Shown: positions 30,374 through 40,468 of the stretch, in pieces
Numbering within the stretch: position 1 is the stretch's first letter
How the letters are laid out: the number at the start of each line of letters is the position of its first letter
Assembly (NCBI GenBank): GCA_004431415.1
Contig: QPMI01000010.1
Span: 124,001 to 188,000, forward strand
Length of the DNA: 64,000 nt
Reading direction: 5' to 3'
From: Cyanophora paradoxa
Lineage: Eukaryota > Glaucocystophyceae > Cyanophorales > Cyanophoraceae
Made by a program: the position numbers and the translations under genes
Notes under the pieces: generated by a model
The model's database searches: none
What the model was told of the DNA's origin: nothing
What the model saw: only the letters and a program-made list of their open reading frames with translations

Positions 30374-33300
30374 ATGGCCGCCCCCAATGCTCCGGCTGCG
30401 CCGGCCGGCGAAATCGATGAGAACCTGTACAGCCGCCAGCTGTACGTCTTCGGCACGGACGCGATGAAGCGCATGCAGCGGAACAACATCCTCATGATCG
30501 GTCTTGGCGGCCTCGGCGTTGAGATTGGTGCGCCACGCGGTCGCCTTCGCCTCCGACCATTGGCGCCCATCGGGGCCCGCCGGGGCTTCCTAGAGCGGCG
30601 CACGCCTCATCTAGGGCCCGTTCGACCTCGCTAACGCGGCCGCGCGCCCCTGCACGCAGCCAAGAACCTTATTCTCATGGGCGTAAAGTCCGTGACCGTC
30701 CACGACGACGAACCGGTCACCATCAAGGACCTCGGCTCGCAGGCACTCCACCCCGCGCTTCGCCTGCCAGCCGGCGGCGCTGACGCCGCCCGCAGTTCTA
30801 CCTCACTGAGGCCGACGTCGGCAAGAAGCGGGCCGAGGCCTGCGTCCGCAAGCTCATGGAGCTCAACCGCTACGTCCCCGTCTCGCTGCACACCGGCCAG
30901 ATCAACGACGCTGCACTCGCGAACTTCCAGGCTCGCCCGGCTGCACGCATGCCTCCGGCCGCCCCGCGCGCTGAGACGCCCGCCCTCCCCCCCCGCAGGT
31001 GGTCTGCATGACGCAGGGCACGCTGGCGGAGATGCTGCAGATGAACGAGCTGTGCCACGCGCGCGGCATCTCGTTCGTCGCTGCGGAGCTGCGCGGCGTC
31101 TTCGGGTACATTTTCGACGACTTCGGCAAGGCGCGTCTCCTACCGTTCTTTCCTTTTCTGTCTGACACTCTCTCGCAGGAGTTCACCGTGACTGACGCCG
31201 ACGGCGAGGAGCCCATCATGTGCATGGTCGCCTCCGTCACGCAGGCGCGTACCCCCTGCATCGGGCTTCTTCCCGCGTACCCCTGAGTCGTTTCGCACCT
31301 CGCAGGAGAAGGAGGGCGTCGTCACGACCCTCGACGAGTCCCGCCACGGCTTCCAGGTGCCGCTTCCCCTCCCTCTCCTCTTCCTCCCCGATCTCAACGC
31401 ATGTACCCCTGCAGGACGGGGACTTCGTCACGTTCACCGAGGTCCAGGGTATGGAGGAGCTCAACAACTGCCCCCCGCGCAAGATCAAGGTCCTGGGTAC
31501 GCCGTCTCGGCCGCGCCTCCCCTCCGCATCTTCGTTCTCGTGTCGAGCTGCCGGCTCGCAGGCCCCTACACTTTCTCCATCGGCGACACTTCGGGCTTCA
31601 AGCGCTACGTCCGCGGCGGCAACGCCGTGCAGGCTCGCGGGCCCCATCCACTACCCCCCTCCCGCGCTTTCTGATCCTGTACCCTCCGCCCCGAGCAGGT
31701 GAAGATGCCAGTGAAGCACAGCTTCCTGTCCATGCGGGAGGCGCTCGCCAAGCCCGAATTCCTGCAGTACGACTTCGCCAACTTCGACCGCCCCAACCAG
31801 GTCCTTTCACAGAACTTTTCCCTCGTCTTTTTTCCTTTTTCTTACCTTTTTTCTTCCTCCCAGATGCACATCGCGTTCCAGGCGCTGGACTCGTTCCGCG
31901 CCAAGCACGGGGCCCTCCCCGCGCCCTACAGCAAGGAGCACGCTGCCGAGCTCGTCGCCCTCGCGAAGGAGATCAACGCCAAGGCAGGCGACGCGAAGGT
32001 ACTCCAGGCCAAGGCCCCTTGATCCATCCATCCCTCCGCCTCTTCTCCTTCGCTCCTTCCCCCCCCCCTCCTTTCTCACTGTACCCAGCTCGAGGCGGTG
32101 GACGAGAAGATCGTCGGCAAGCTCGCGAACGTCGCGGCCGGCGACCTTAGCCCCATGGCGCGCCTCCCATACCCCCGGGGCTCGCCCTCGGCTCGCGTCT
32201 CATACCCCCCCGCAGGCCGCCGTGCTGGGGGGTATCGCCGCGCAGGAGGTCCTCAAGGCCTGCTCCGGCAAGTTCACCCCGATCAAGCAGGCGCGCCCCT
32301 GTACCCCCCTCCGCACTTCCCCCCCTAGCACCTAACTCCGTACCCCCCAGTGGCTCTACTTCGATGCCGCGGACGCGCTCCCCGACGAGGAAATCTCCGC
32401 GGCCGACGCCGCCCCGGTGCGTCCCGTCAGGGGTACAGGGCTGCAGTTCGCGGGGGTAGGGGCCCCCGGGTCGCCGCGCGAGTGACGATACCCATCCTTG
32501 CGCTCAAGAGCGCCGCTCCGGCGGCCTGAAGAGAAAACCTCGAAAAGACCACAAACAGGGCCGGTCTTGACCGACGCGCTTGCATCCCCCCCCCCTACCC
32601 CCCCCCCACCCCCCCACCCCCCACCGCACCCCCACCCCCTCTCTCTCCCCGCCCCACCCCCCGCCGCCGCCGCGCGAGTGACGATACCCATCCTTGCGCT
32701 CAAGAGCGCCGCTCCGGCGGCCTGAAGAGAAAACCTCGAAAAGACCACAAACAGGGCCGGTCTTGACAGACGCGCTTACATTTCCACCACCACCACTACC
32801 CCCCCCCCCCCTCTCCGCCCCCAAGCTACCAGTGCCCCCCGCCCCCGCTCGACTCTGATCCCGTACCCCCGCAGACGGGCTCGCGGCACGACGGACAGGT
32901 GGCCGTCTTCGGCAAGGCGATCCAGAAGCGCATCGAGGAGCTCAAGTACTTCATTGCGCGTACCCCCCGCCCTCTCTCCTCGCCCTCGCTCGCCGCTTAC
33001 GGCCCCCCCGCAGGTCGGCGCGGGGGCCATCGGGTGCGAGCTGCTCAAGAACTTCGCCATGATGGGCATCGGCTCCTCCGGTGCGCCCGGCGCCTCTATT
33101 TCAGGCAGAAGTTGATAGTTAGATCAAACTTAGGTCTGCTACTAAATGCCCCGCCCGCCCCGCCCCGCCCCGCCCCTTGTTAGATCCAATCTAGGCCGGT
33201 CCGACGACGCCTGACGGCGCTCGCGCGCTCGCGCGCCCCCGCCTGGCCGCGCAGGCCCCGGGCGGGTGCAGGTGACGGACATGGACTCGATCGAGAAGAG

Positions 33301-36300
33301 CAACCTCTCGCGCCAGTTCCTCTTCCGCGAGTGGGACATCGGCGTGCGCCCGCGCCCCGCCCCCAGCACCGCCCGCCTTTGCGCCTCTAGGCTGGCGCCC
33401 CTCCGTCTATCCTGTAGAAGAAGGCTTTGGGCGTCTAGCGTTGAGCCTCGCTTCCTCCCCGCCCGCAGAAGATGAAGTCGTCGACGGCGGCGGAGGCGGC
33501 GCAGAAGATGAACCCCCGCATGCGCATCCAGGCCTACACGGTCCGCTCCCAGCCCAGCTCTAGCCTAGTACAGCTTGGCTTGGGTCTCCCCCGCCCCAGC
33601 AGGATAGGCCTTGCTTGGATAGGATGGCTTAGCTTGCCTGGCTTAGCTTGGATAGGCCTACACGGTCCGCGCCGCCCAGCAGCTCCCGGCTCAGATTGGA
33701 TCTCCTCGCTTAGCGCCGCCTCCTCTCCTAGATGGCCAGCTTAGCTCCCAGGCCTTCACGGTCCTCACCGCCCAGCATCTAGCCTAGTACAGCTTGGCTC
33801 GCTTGGCTCTCCTCGCTTGGCTCACCTCCCTCGCGGGCCGCAGGTGCGGGTGGCGCCGGAGACGGAGGAGGTGTACGACGACGACTTCTTCGAGGCCCTC
33901 GACGGCGTCGCCAACGCCCTCGACAACGTCCAGGCGAGCGAGGCCGCCCCGGAGTCCAGCGATAGAACGCCGATAGAGCGCAGAGATAGCCGGGGGCTTA
34001 GAGCGTGGCCACCACTTGAGCTTAGAGCCGGGGACTTAGAGCGTCGCCAGCGCCCTCGACAACGTCCAGGCGAGCGAGCGAGCACGAGCGAGGCCGCCCC
34101 GAGGTCTTAGAGATAGCCGCCTTAGAGCGTAGAGCTTCGCAGCCTTCGATAGAGCGATAGAGCGCTGGACAGTAGAGCGCGGGACTCGCGATGGCGGCGG
34201 CCCGCCTCTCTCTCCGATCCCACTGACGCCGCCCTCCCCTCCCCTGCAGGCGCGGCTGTACGTCGACCGTCGCTGCGTCTACTACCGCAAGCCCCTCCTC
34301 GAGTCCGGCACCCTCGGCACCAAGGGCTCCACCCAGGCCCGTCTAAGCCGTCCGAGCCTTCCTTCTGAGCCTTCCTTGCCGTCTGAGCGGCCCGGGCAGG
34401 TGGTGGTCCCGGGGATGACGGAGAACTACGGCGCCTCGCACGACCCGCCGGAGAAGCAGATCCCCATCTGCACCCTCAAGGTGAGAGGGGCGGGCTCCTA
34501 GAAGAAGCCTTCGTATTATGTAATTAGCTCGCGTTGGGGTCTGGTCCGCTCCAGTTTAGGTCGTTTAGTTCGGTTTAGGGAACCCTGGAGAGGGTTTGTT
34601 TGTTTGGGGGCTTCGGTTTGGCGTGGGCTGACCTTGATCGCAGAACTTCCCGTACGCGATCGAGCACACCATCCAGTGGGCCCGCGACCAGTTCGAGGGC
34701 CTCTTCAAGCAGGCGCGTCGTAGTCATAGTCGACTCCCTCTTCGATTCGATCCGATCCGAGCCCGTACTCCGCCCGCAGGGCGCCGACGAGACGAATTCG
34801 TACCTCAACGGCCCGGACGCTTTCCTCGCGGTACCCCCGCCTTGACCCGCCCCCGTCCGTACCCCCCGATGACAAGAACGCCGTACCCCGCAGGCCCTTG
34901 AGAAGCGCAACGCGTCGGAGAAGGTCGCGACGATCGAGGTCGGGACCCGTACCCCTCCTGGCGCCTTCGCCCCCGTCCTGACCCTGTACCCCCCTTCTCC
35001 AGGTGCTGCGCCAGTGCCTCCTGAAGTCGAAGCCCTCGACCTTCGAGGACTGCATCGTCTGGGCGCGCCTCAAGGTGCCCCGTACCCCGTCATCGAAACC
35101 GTCATCGTACCCCCCGCCGATCCCCCCCCCCCCTCCGCCCCGCCCTCAGTTCGAGGAGCTCTACGACAATATGATCCGGCAGCTCCTCTACTCCCTCCCC
35201 CTCGACATGATCACCTCCTCCGGCGGTGCGGTACCCCCCCCTCTCTCTTTGAAGTACCCCCCGCTGATCTCCTTTTGCAGTGCCCTTCTGGTCCGGCCCC
35301 AAGCGGCCGCCCGCGCCGGTGCCCTTCAGCGCCGACGACCCCGGTAACCCCCCCCCCTTATCCCCTGTACCCCCGCACGTTTTGAACGCGGTACCCCCAG
35401 TGCACCTGGACTTCGTCGTCGCGGCCGCGAACCTGCACGCCTTCAACTACGGCATCCCCCAGAGCCGCGACCGCAACTACATCCGCACCCAGGCGCGCCC
35501 GCGTACCCGTCATCGCCCCCGTCCCCACCTGACCTGAGCGAGCGGGCGCAGGCGTTGGGAGTCATGGTTCCGGAGTTTACGCCTCAGGCCGGCGTGAAGG
35601 TGGCGACGACGGACGCGGAGGCGCAGGCGGCGGGCGGGGCCGGCTCGAGCGGCGGCGGCGCCGGCTCGGACGCGGACGAGGGCCGCGTGAAGGCGCTCGT
35701 CGCGGAGCTGCCGCAGCCGGCCGCGCTCGGCTCCTTCCGCATGGTCCCCGCCGAGTTCGAGAAGGTGAGAGAGAAACGCCACAAGCTTGGAGAACCCTGA
35801 AGAAGAAGAGCGGAGAAGCGAAGCGGTCCGATCCAGTCTGACGCAATCTATCGGCAGGACGACGACGAGAACTTCCACATCGACTTCATCGTCGCCTGCT
35901 CGAACCTGCGCGCCCGCAACTACAAGATCACCGAGGCCGACCGCCTCAAGACCAAGGGCATCGGTGCGCAGCGCGCGCGCGCTCGCCCCGGCCCTCCCCC
36001 TCGCACTCCCTAGCGCTCCCTGGCACTCCCTAGCGCCCCCAAGCACCCCCTATCACTCCCTGGCGTTCCCGGCCGCCGCTCACGCCCGCGCCCGCAGCGG
36101 GGAAGATCATCCCGGCGATCGCGACGACGACCGCCGTCGTCTCGGGCCTCGTCTGCCTCGAGCTCTACAAGGCGAGCCCGGGGCCCTCCTTCCCCCCCCC
36201 CCCCCTCCCCTTCATCCCGCTCCGCTCGGCTTGGCTTGCCTTAAGCTTAGCTCTACAAGGCGAGCCCGGGGCCCCGGGGCTAGAAGCTAGGGGGCCTAGA

Positions 36301-37423
36301 AACTAGAAGGTAGAGGGCTTAGCTTAGCTCTACAAGGCGAGCCCGGGGCCCTCCCGCCCCCCCCCCCCCCCCCCCCCCCCCCAGGAGCCAGCCCGACGAG
36401 ACCCGTTCTAGAATCCAAACAAGAGCCCGGGCCCTCCCCCCGCTTAGCGTACCTTGCGCGGCTCCTGCGTCGCCCAAGATCCCCTCGGCTGATTTCTCCG
36501 CGACTAATTTCTTGTCTTGTCGCCTCCGGCGCGCAGCTCATCCAGGCGGGCAAGAAGCTGGACCAGTTCAAGAACGGCTTCGCGAACCTCGCGCTCCCCT
36601 TCTTCGGCTTCTCGGACCCCATCGCCTGCGCCAAGGTCAGGAGAGGCCCCGGGGGGTACAGCCTAGAAGCCGCCTTGAGTTCCCTCCCTCCAGAGCTCCA
36701 GGGGCACTCTTAGTCCGAAGGCCCTTAGCTAAGGACCGGTTTAGGCCCCTCGTCCGTGGCGTTTCGTGCCTCTCGTCCCCTTAGAAATGGGCTCCAGAGC
36801 TCCCCCCGCCGCCTGCTTCCTGCCCCCCTTCCCCATCTGAGCCCCCTCGCGCGCAGAACAAGATGGGCAGCCGTGCGGAGACGTGGACTCTCTGGGACCG
36901 CTTCGACATCGACGAGGGCCGCGACATCACCCTCGGCGAGCTCCTCGAGTTCTTCAGGGTACCCCCCCACCCACCCATTCCCCCCCCCCCTTCCCTCATC
37001 TGAGGCGCCGTCTCCCCCCCCCCGTGCAGAACAAGCACCAGCTGGACGTCTCCATGATCTCGTGCGGGACGACGCTCCTGTACTCCAACTTCTCCGCGGC
37101 CGCCAAGCAGCGCCTGCCCATGAAGTGAATAATAATCCATTCATTCCAGATCCGATCCCTCTTTTCCTGTCCTGAGCCCGTACCCCTCTCTTCTCCTCCT
37201 CGCAGGCTGAAGGACATCGTGGAGCAGCTCTCCAAGACGCCCGTCCGCCCCAAGCAGCGCCACTTCGTCTTCGAGGCGCGTACCCCCTCCCCTCTTTTTT
37301 TCTCGTCCCGGTTCGTTGTACCCCCTGACGCGGGCGCGACTTCGTGCGCAGGTGTGCTGCTCGGACGTGAACACGGACGAGGACGTGGAGGTGCCGTACG
37401 TCCGGTACAAGTTCGCGCACTAG
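30374..37423 (+). CDS. UBA1: Ubiquitin-activating enzyme E1
   Basis: A complete E1 spread over 35 exons by my reading. The N-terminal half-domain starts [20 protein letters not shown] then [15 protein letters not shown] and [13 protein letters not shown]. The active adenylation half has the nucleotide motif [19 protein letters not shown] (about 33014-33070), [20 protein letters not shown] and [11 protein letters not shown]. The catalytic cysteine domain reads [20 protein letters not shown], with the active-site Cys codon at 34469-34471, followed by [43 protein letters not shown] and the ubiquitin-fold domain ending [11 protein letters not shown] close the protein at 37423. E1 adenylates ubiquitin and passes it as a thioester to E2s. 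All key motifs are intact. About 14 of the 34 introns start with GC, and several contain echoes of the preceding exon end. Confidence 0.95.
32472..32571. repeat. 100-bp direct repeat, copy 1, in a UBA1 intron
   Basis: Identical to 32668-32767. Contains inverted repeats GCGCTCAAGAGCGC, GCCGCTCCGGCGGC and AAGACC...GGTCTT. Lies in the intron between the AAP and TGSRHDGQ exons, flanked by C-rich tracts. Confidence 0.9.
32668..32767. repeat. 100-bp direct repeat, copy 2, in a UBA1 intron
   Basis: Second identical copy, offset 196 bp from the first; see copy 1 at 32472-32571. Identity ends abruptly at GGTCTTGAC, after which the copies differ (CGACGCGCTTGC versus AGACGCGCTTAC). Confidence 0.9.
33530..33766 (+). 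repeat. Three echoes of an exon end plus donor in a UBA1 intron
   Basis: AGGCCTACACGGTCCGC, the exon end coding QAYT plus its GTCCGC donor, lies at 33530-33546. It recurs at 33654-33670 and, with two changes, at 33750-33766. Confidence 0.85.
33905..34098 (+). repeat. Echo of the VANALDNVQ exon end and GC donor in a UBA1 intron
   Basis: GCGTCGCCAACGCCCTCGAC (33905 onward, into AACGTCCAG and the GCGAGCGAG donor) recurs from 34041 with one early change and a small duplication of GAGCGAGC. Confidence 0.85.
36161..36351 (+). repeat. Three copies of an exon end plus GC donor in a UBA1 intron
   Basis: The 26-bp sequence beginning AGCTCTACAAGGCGAGCCCG occurs at 36161-36186 (real exon end, ELYK, with its GC donor at 36172), 36249-36274 and 36326-36351. 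Confidence 0.9.
36357..36382 (+). repeat. Poly-C tract (26 C)
   Basis: Uninterrupted C run in a UBA1 intron, following the third exon-end echo. The opposite strand is a G-run able to form a quadruplex. Exact length may be unreliable. Confidence 0.8.
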
Positions 37424-38565
37424 AGCCTCGCCCTGTGTTCGTGGACCTGTACCCCTGCAGCCGTCCGTCGGGGCTGTCTTTGCTTTGCGCCCCGGCCTGT
37501 TCCCTGCATCGAGTAAATGAATGGATGGATTCCCCGCCTCGGCCGATCGGCGATCGCCATGGCAAAGCGCACGGGCTCCGGATCTAGTTTGATCAGAACC
37601 GTATTCGAATTCACACCCGTGTTCCCTCGCACCCCTTATTCCCTCACGCTCAAGTATCGAAGTATGCCGTTTTCACTAAGTATCTTATCTGCTGTCTTCG
37701 CCCCGATCGCGTGGCTCAGGCCCGGCCTACATAGCTAGGGCCCCCGAGCCCCGGGCCCCCTCTTGCAATTGCTATCGATCAGGGCCCTCGTGAGCCCGGC
37801 CCCTTCGAATTCACTGCGGAGCTCGAGTTGACTGAAATCAAACTTGAGAATCATAATCAATTGCAAGCACCGAGTAATGTACACGGAGCCGCTGAGCCAA
37901 ACCCCTTCGAATTCGAGGCGAATAGGAAAAAAGTACTGCACTGTGCTGCGAGAATAACTTAGAACTAGTCACTGAATGCAAGCAAACGATCAGATCATCG
38001 GATATCGATACACTACTACGGTACAATAATACTCAGTACTATCGATGGAAGGCAAATGAATTCCGAAGTACAGGATGCCACTGCTTCATGCATCGTGTCA
38101 TCATGTGCATCGTGGCATCTAAATCTGCTTGCGCTAATCTCACTGAGTCAAGGCCGTCACGGCGTGCTGCATGCGAAACGAGAGCTAGCTACGGGCTGGG
38201 GCCCTGGGAGCCGCCGGGCCGAAGCAAATTGCTAGCGAGCTACGCGTACTACTCCGCGATTATCGTGAGAAGACCGCTAAGCTCTATCATAGGATGCAAG
38301 TAGATACGCTTGAAATCGCTGATTATTATAAATAGTATTGCTACGTTATGGAATGAACACCGAGGGGTGCTTGAAATGAGAGAAACGATCAGAAGCTCCT
38401 GCAAAGATAAGCACTTACGAGGACACTTAGAAGACGGGATTAGTATACAGCACTAGCATATGTATAATTCAGTATAATTCGAGAAAGCTAAGGAGAAAAA
38501 GCTAATGAGAGGCCGCCGGCGCCGTGGGATCCGACGCCTAAGGAGGCGGCGGAGCGGAGCAGATT
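37424..38565. other. Longest AT-richer spacer, UBA1 to PRELI gene
   Basis: Convergent 3' flanks. About 37800-38480 is clearly AT-rich compared with the rest of the window (ATCATAATCAATTGCAAGCA, TTATTATAAATAGTATTGC). Open frames here are short and unlike the local codon usage. No gene or RNA seen. Confidence 0.5.
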
Positions 38566-39777
38566 TTAGCACTCTGCGGTCAGAGCCCCGCGCGCCCGCC
38601 CCTCGTCGATCAAGCGCCGGTCCAGCTTCTGGGTCTGCCGATCGCGAGCCGTGCCGGTCAGCGGGAGCGAGGGAGGAGAGGGAGGGGCCGGGGTGGGGAG
38701 GGGTGGAGGGAAGAAGGAGGGGGGTACGCACGTCCTCGACCTTCTCCAGGTACGACTTAAGGGCGAACTGAGGGTACAAGGTCAAGCGGGGTAGGGCCAA
38801 CGTAAAACAGAGAAAGGGGGTTCAAGATCAAGGGGGGCAAGGGGGGGGGGGGGGGGGGGGGGGGGCGGTCGGAGAGCTTCGGAGGGGGTACGAGGTCTAG
38901 GGTAAGGCTTCCGGGAGAAGCTCGGAGGAAAAGGCTATGGGGGAGGACGGGGACAGATTTAGAGGCCTAGGGGTACGCTTGATCAAGGTTAGGAGGGCAG
39001 GGGCGGCCGGCGGCCGGGAACGGATCGAGGCGGGGGAAAGAGAACGCTCAGCTGAACGCCCGGTGGAACGCTCACCTTCTCGACGAGGGCGTCGATCGGG
39101 GCGGGGACCCCGTGCACCTCGATCTCGCAGCGCTGCACGAGCCACGTCCAGTCGCGGCGCAGCGGGTGCCGCGTCCACACGCACTCGTCAGTCACCCGGA
39201 AGTGCGCTGCGGAAAACGAAGCGAGGCGAGGCGAAGAGCAGCGTCAGAAAGCTTCGAATTCGAGAGACGCAAGGAGCGGGTGGCGACGGCGACGGCGCGT
39301 GCGCACAGGACAGGGAGGCGTTGGTGGAGCGCGCGGTCATGAAATGGGCCGCGCGGTCCAGCTCCACCTTCACGTGGATCACCAGCGCCGAGGCGCCGAG
39401 GAGCTCCTTTACGAAATCCGGCGCGTCGATGTCGATGTAAATCTGCGGTGGGCCAGGGCCGCACGGGTCAGGACGTCGGCCGGCGACGAACGTGAACCGC
39501 AAGCACGGATCAAATGTGCGCACGAGCTTCTCGTGCTTCTCCCGTCCGCTGTCGTCGACTTGCTCGAGGATAGATTCTACTTTAAGAACGTAGGGGACTG
39601 TGCGGAGGGGCGGCGGGCGGCACGACCACGGGAGATCAGCATGCAGCCGCGGGAGCGAATGCGGCGGGCAGGCGGCGCACGGAGCTCGTGATTTGACAAG
39701 CTCAAGCGCCGGAGGAAGGCATCGACGACGAGGTCCCAGCCCGCCTCATGGCAGTGATCCACCGTGTGGCCGATCAT
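38566..39777 (-). CDS. PRELI/UPS-family mitochondrial lipid-transfer protein
   Basis: Six exons. The model starts MIGHTVDHCHEAGWDLVVDA then FLR at 39777 and splices, through a GC donor, to PYVLKVESILEQVDDSGREK and HEKLVRTFDPCLRFTF. It continues IYIDIDAPDFVKELLGASAL, VKVELDRAAHFMTARSTNAS, FRVTDECVWTRHPLRRDWTW, VQRCEIEVHGVPAPIDALVE, FALKSYLEKVED and TQKLDRRLIDEGRARGALTA, ending at 38566. The order and spacing (W.VV.A, then a D..GR strand, F/WVK.LLG, M.xxSTN.S, DECxxxxHP and an L.xFxL end) match the PRELI domain of PRELID/Ups proteins, which carry phosphatidic acid or phosphatidylserine across the intermembrane space. The subtype cannot be assigned. The domain occupies essentially the whole protein. 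Confidence 0.8.
38841..38865 (+). repeat. Poly-G tract (25 G) in a PRELI gene intron
   Basis: Uninterrupted G run inside the intron between the VEK and FALKSY exons; C-run on the coding strand, within a longer G-rich block. Exact length is probably approximate. Confidence 0.8.
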
Positions 39778-40468
39778 TGCCGGGCCGACTCGTGCCGGCG
39801 GTGAGGGCGGCTCGGGCCGCGCTCAACCTCGGCGTGTTATCGTAAATCTGAATCGGGCCGGGAGAAGTCGGGACTCCAGAGAGAGCGCCCGCGCCGGTCG
39901 AAGCCGATGCGTGGAGCGCACGTGATGCCCCGCTGATGCGCGCCGCCCGCCCACTGTTGCGTTTGCTGCTCGGCTGATGATGCGCTGTGCGCCGCCGTGC
40001 TGGTCGACGGGCGGTTCGACGGCAAACAGGCTGGCGGCTAACGCGCGCTTCGAATTCCCGGTACCGGTCCCGGCCACTACTTGGGATCCGGATCCGCAGG
40101 TGCGGTGCAGAGCTGCAAGCTCGCTTCTGCCGCGAGTGTGCACGCGTGTACGGGAAGCCGATGCTCCCTGCTCAGCGCACCGCGCTGCCAATGCTGGTGT
40201 TAACCTCCGCAATTTGCGGTAGCCCATAATTTGGTCTACAGCTGCAGCCTACAGGCTACGGCACTGCCCCTGCCTGCACCACCACCGCGGCCAGCGCCCC
40301 TTCAGCACAAGATCAGCATCGTGGAAGCATAAACAGCTGAAACACACCGCGCCTCCGCGCCCGGTGCTCGCGATCGCTGGTGCGCGTGCGCGTGCATCGC
40401 GATTACAGCGCAGGGGAGGGAGGGCGGCCCTAGGCCTGGGCGGGCCGCGGTGTACGCTACTGCCGCTG
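39778..40468. other. Intergenic spacer, PRELI gene to NUP58
   Basis: 5' flank of the PRELI gene and 3' flank of NUP58, both on the minus strand. No exon-like sequence with domain support. Confidence 0.45.

Noticed and set aside
32580-32660. C-rich tract as a coding Pro/His segment
   Set aside because: Lies between two intronic direct repeats; removing the whole segment gives the expected UBA1 junction.
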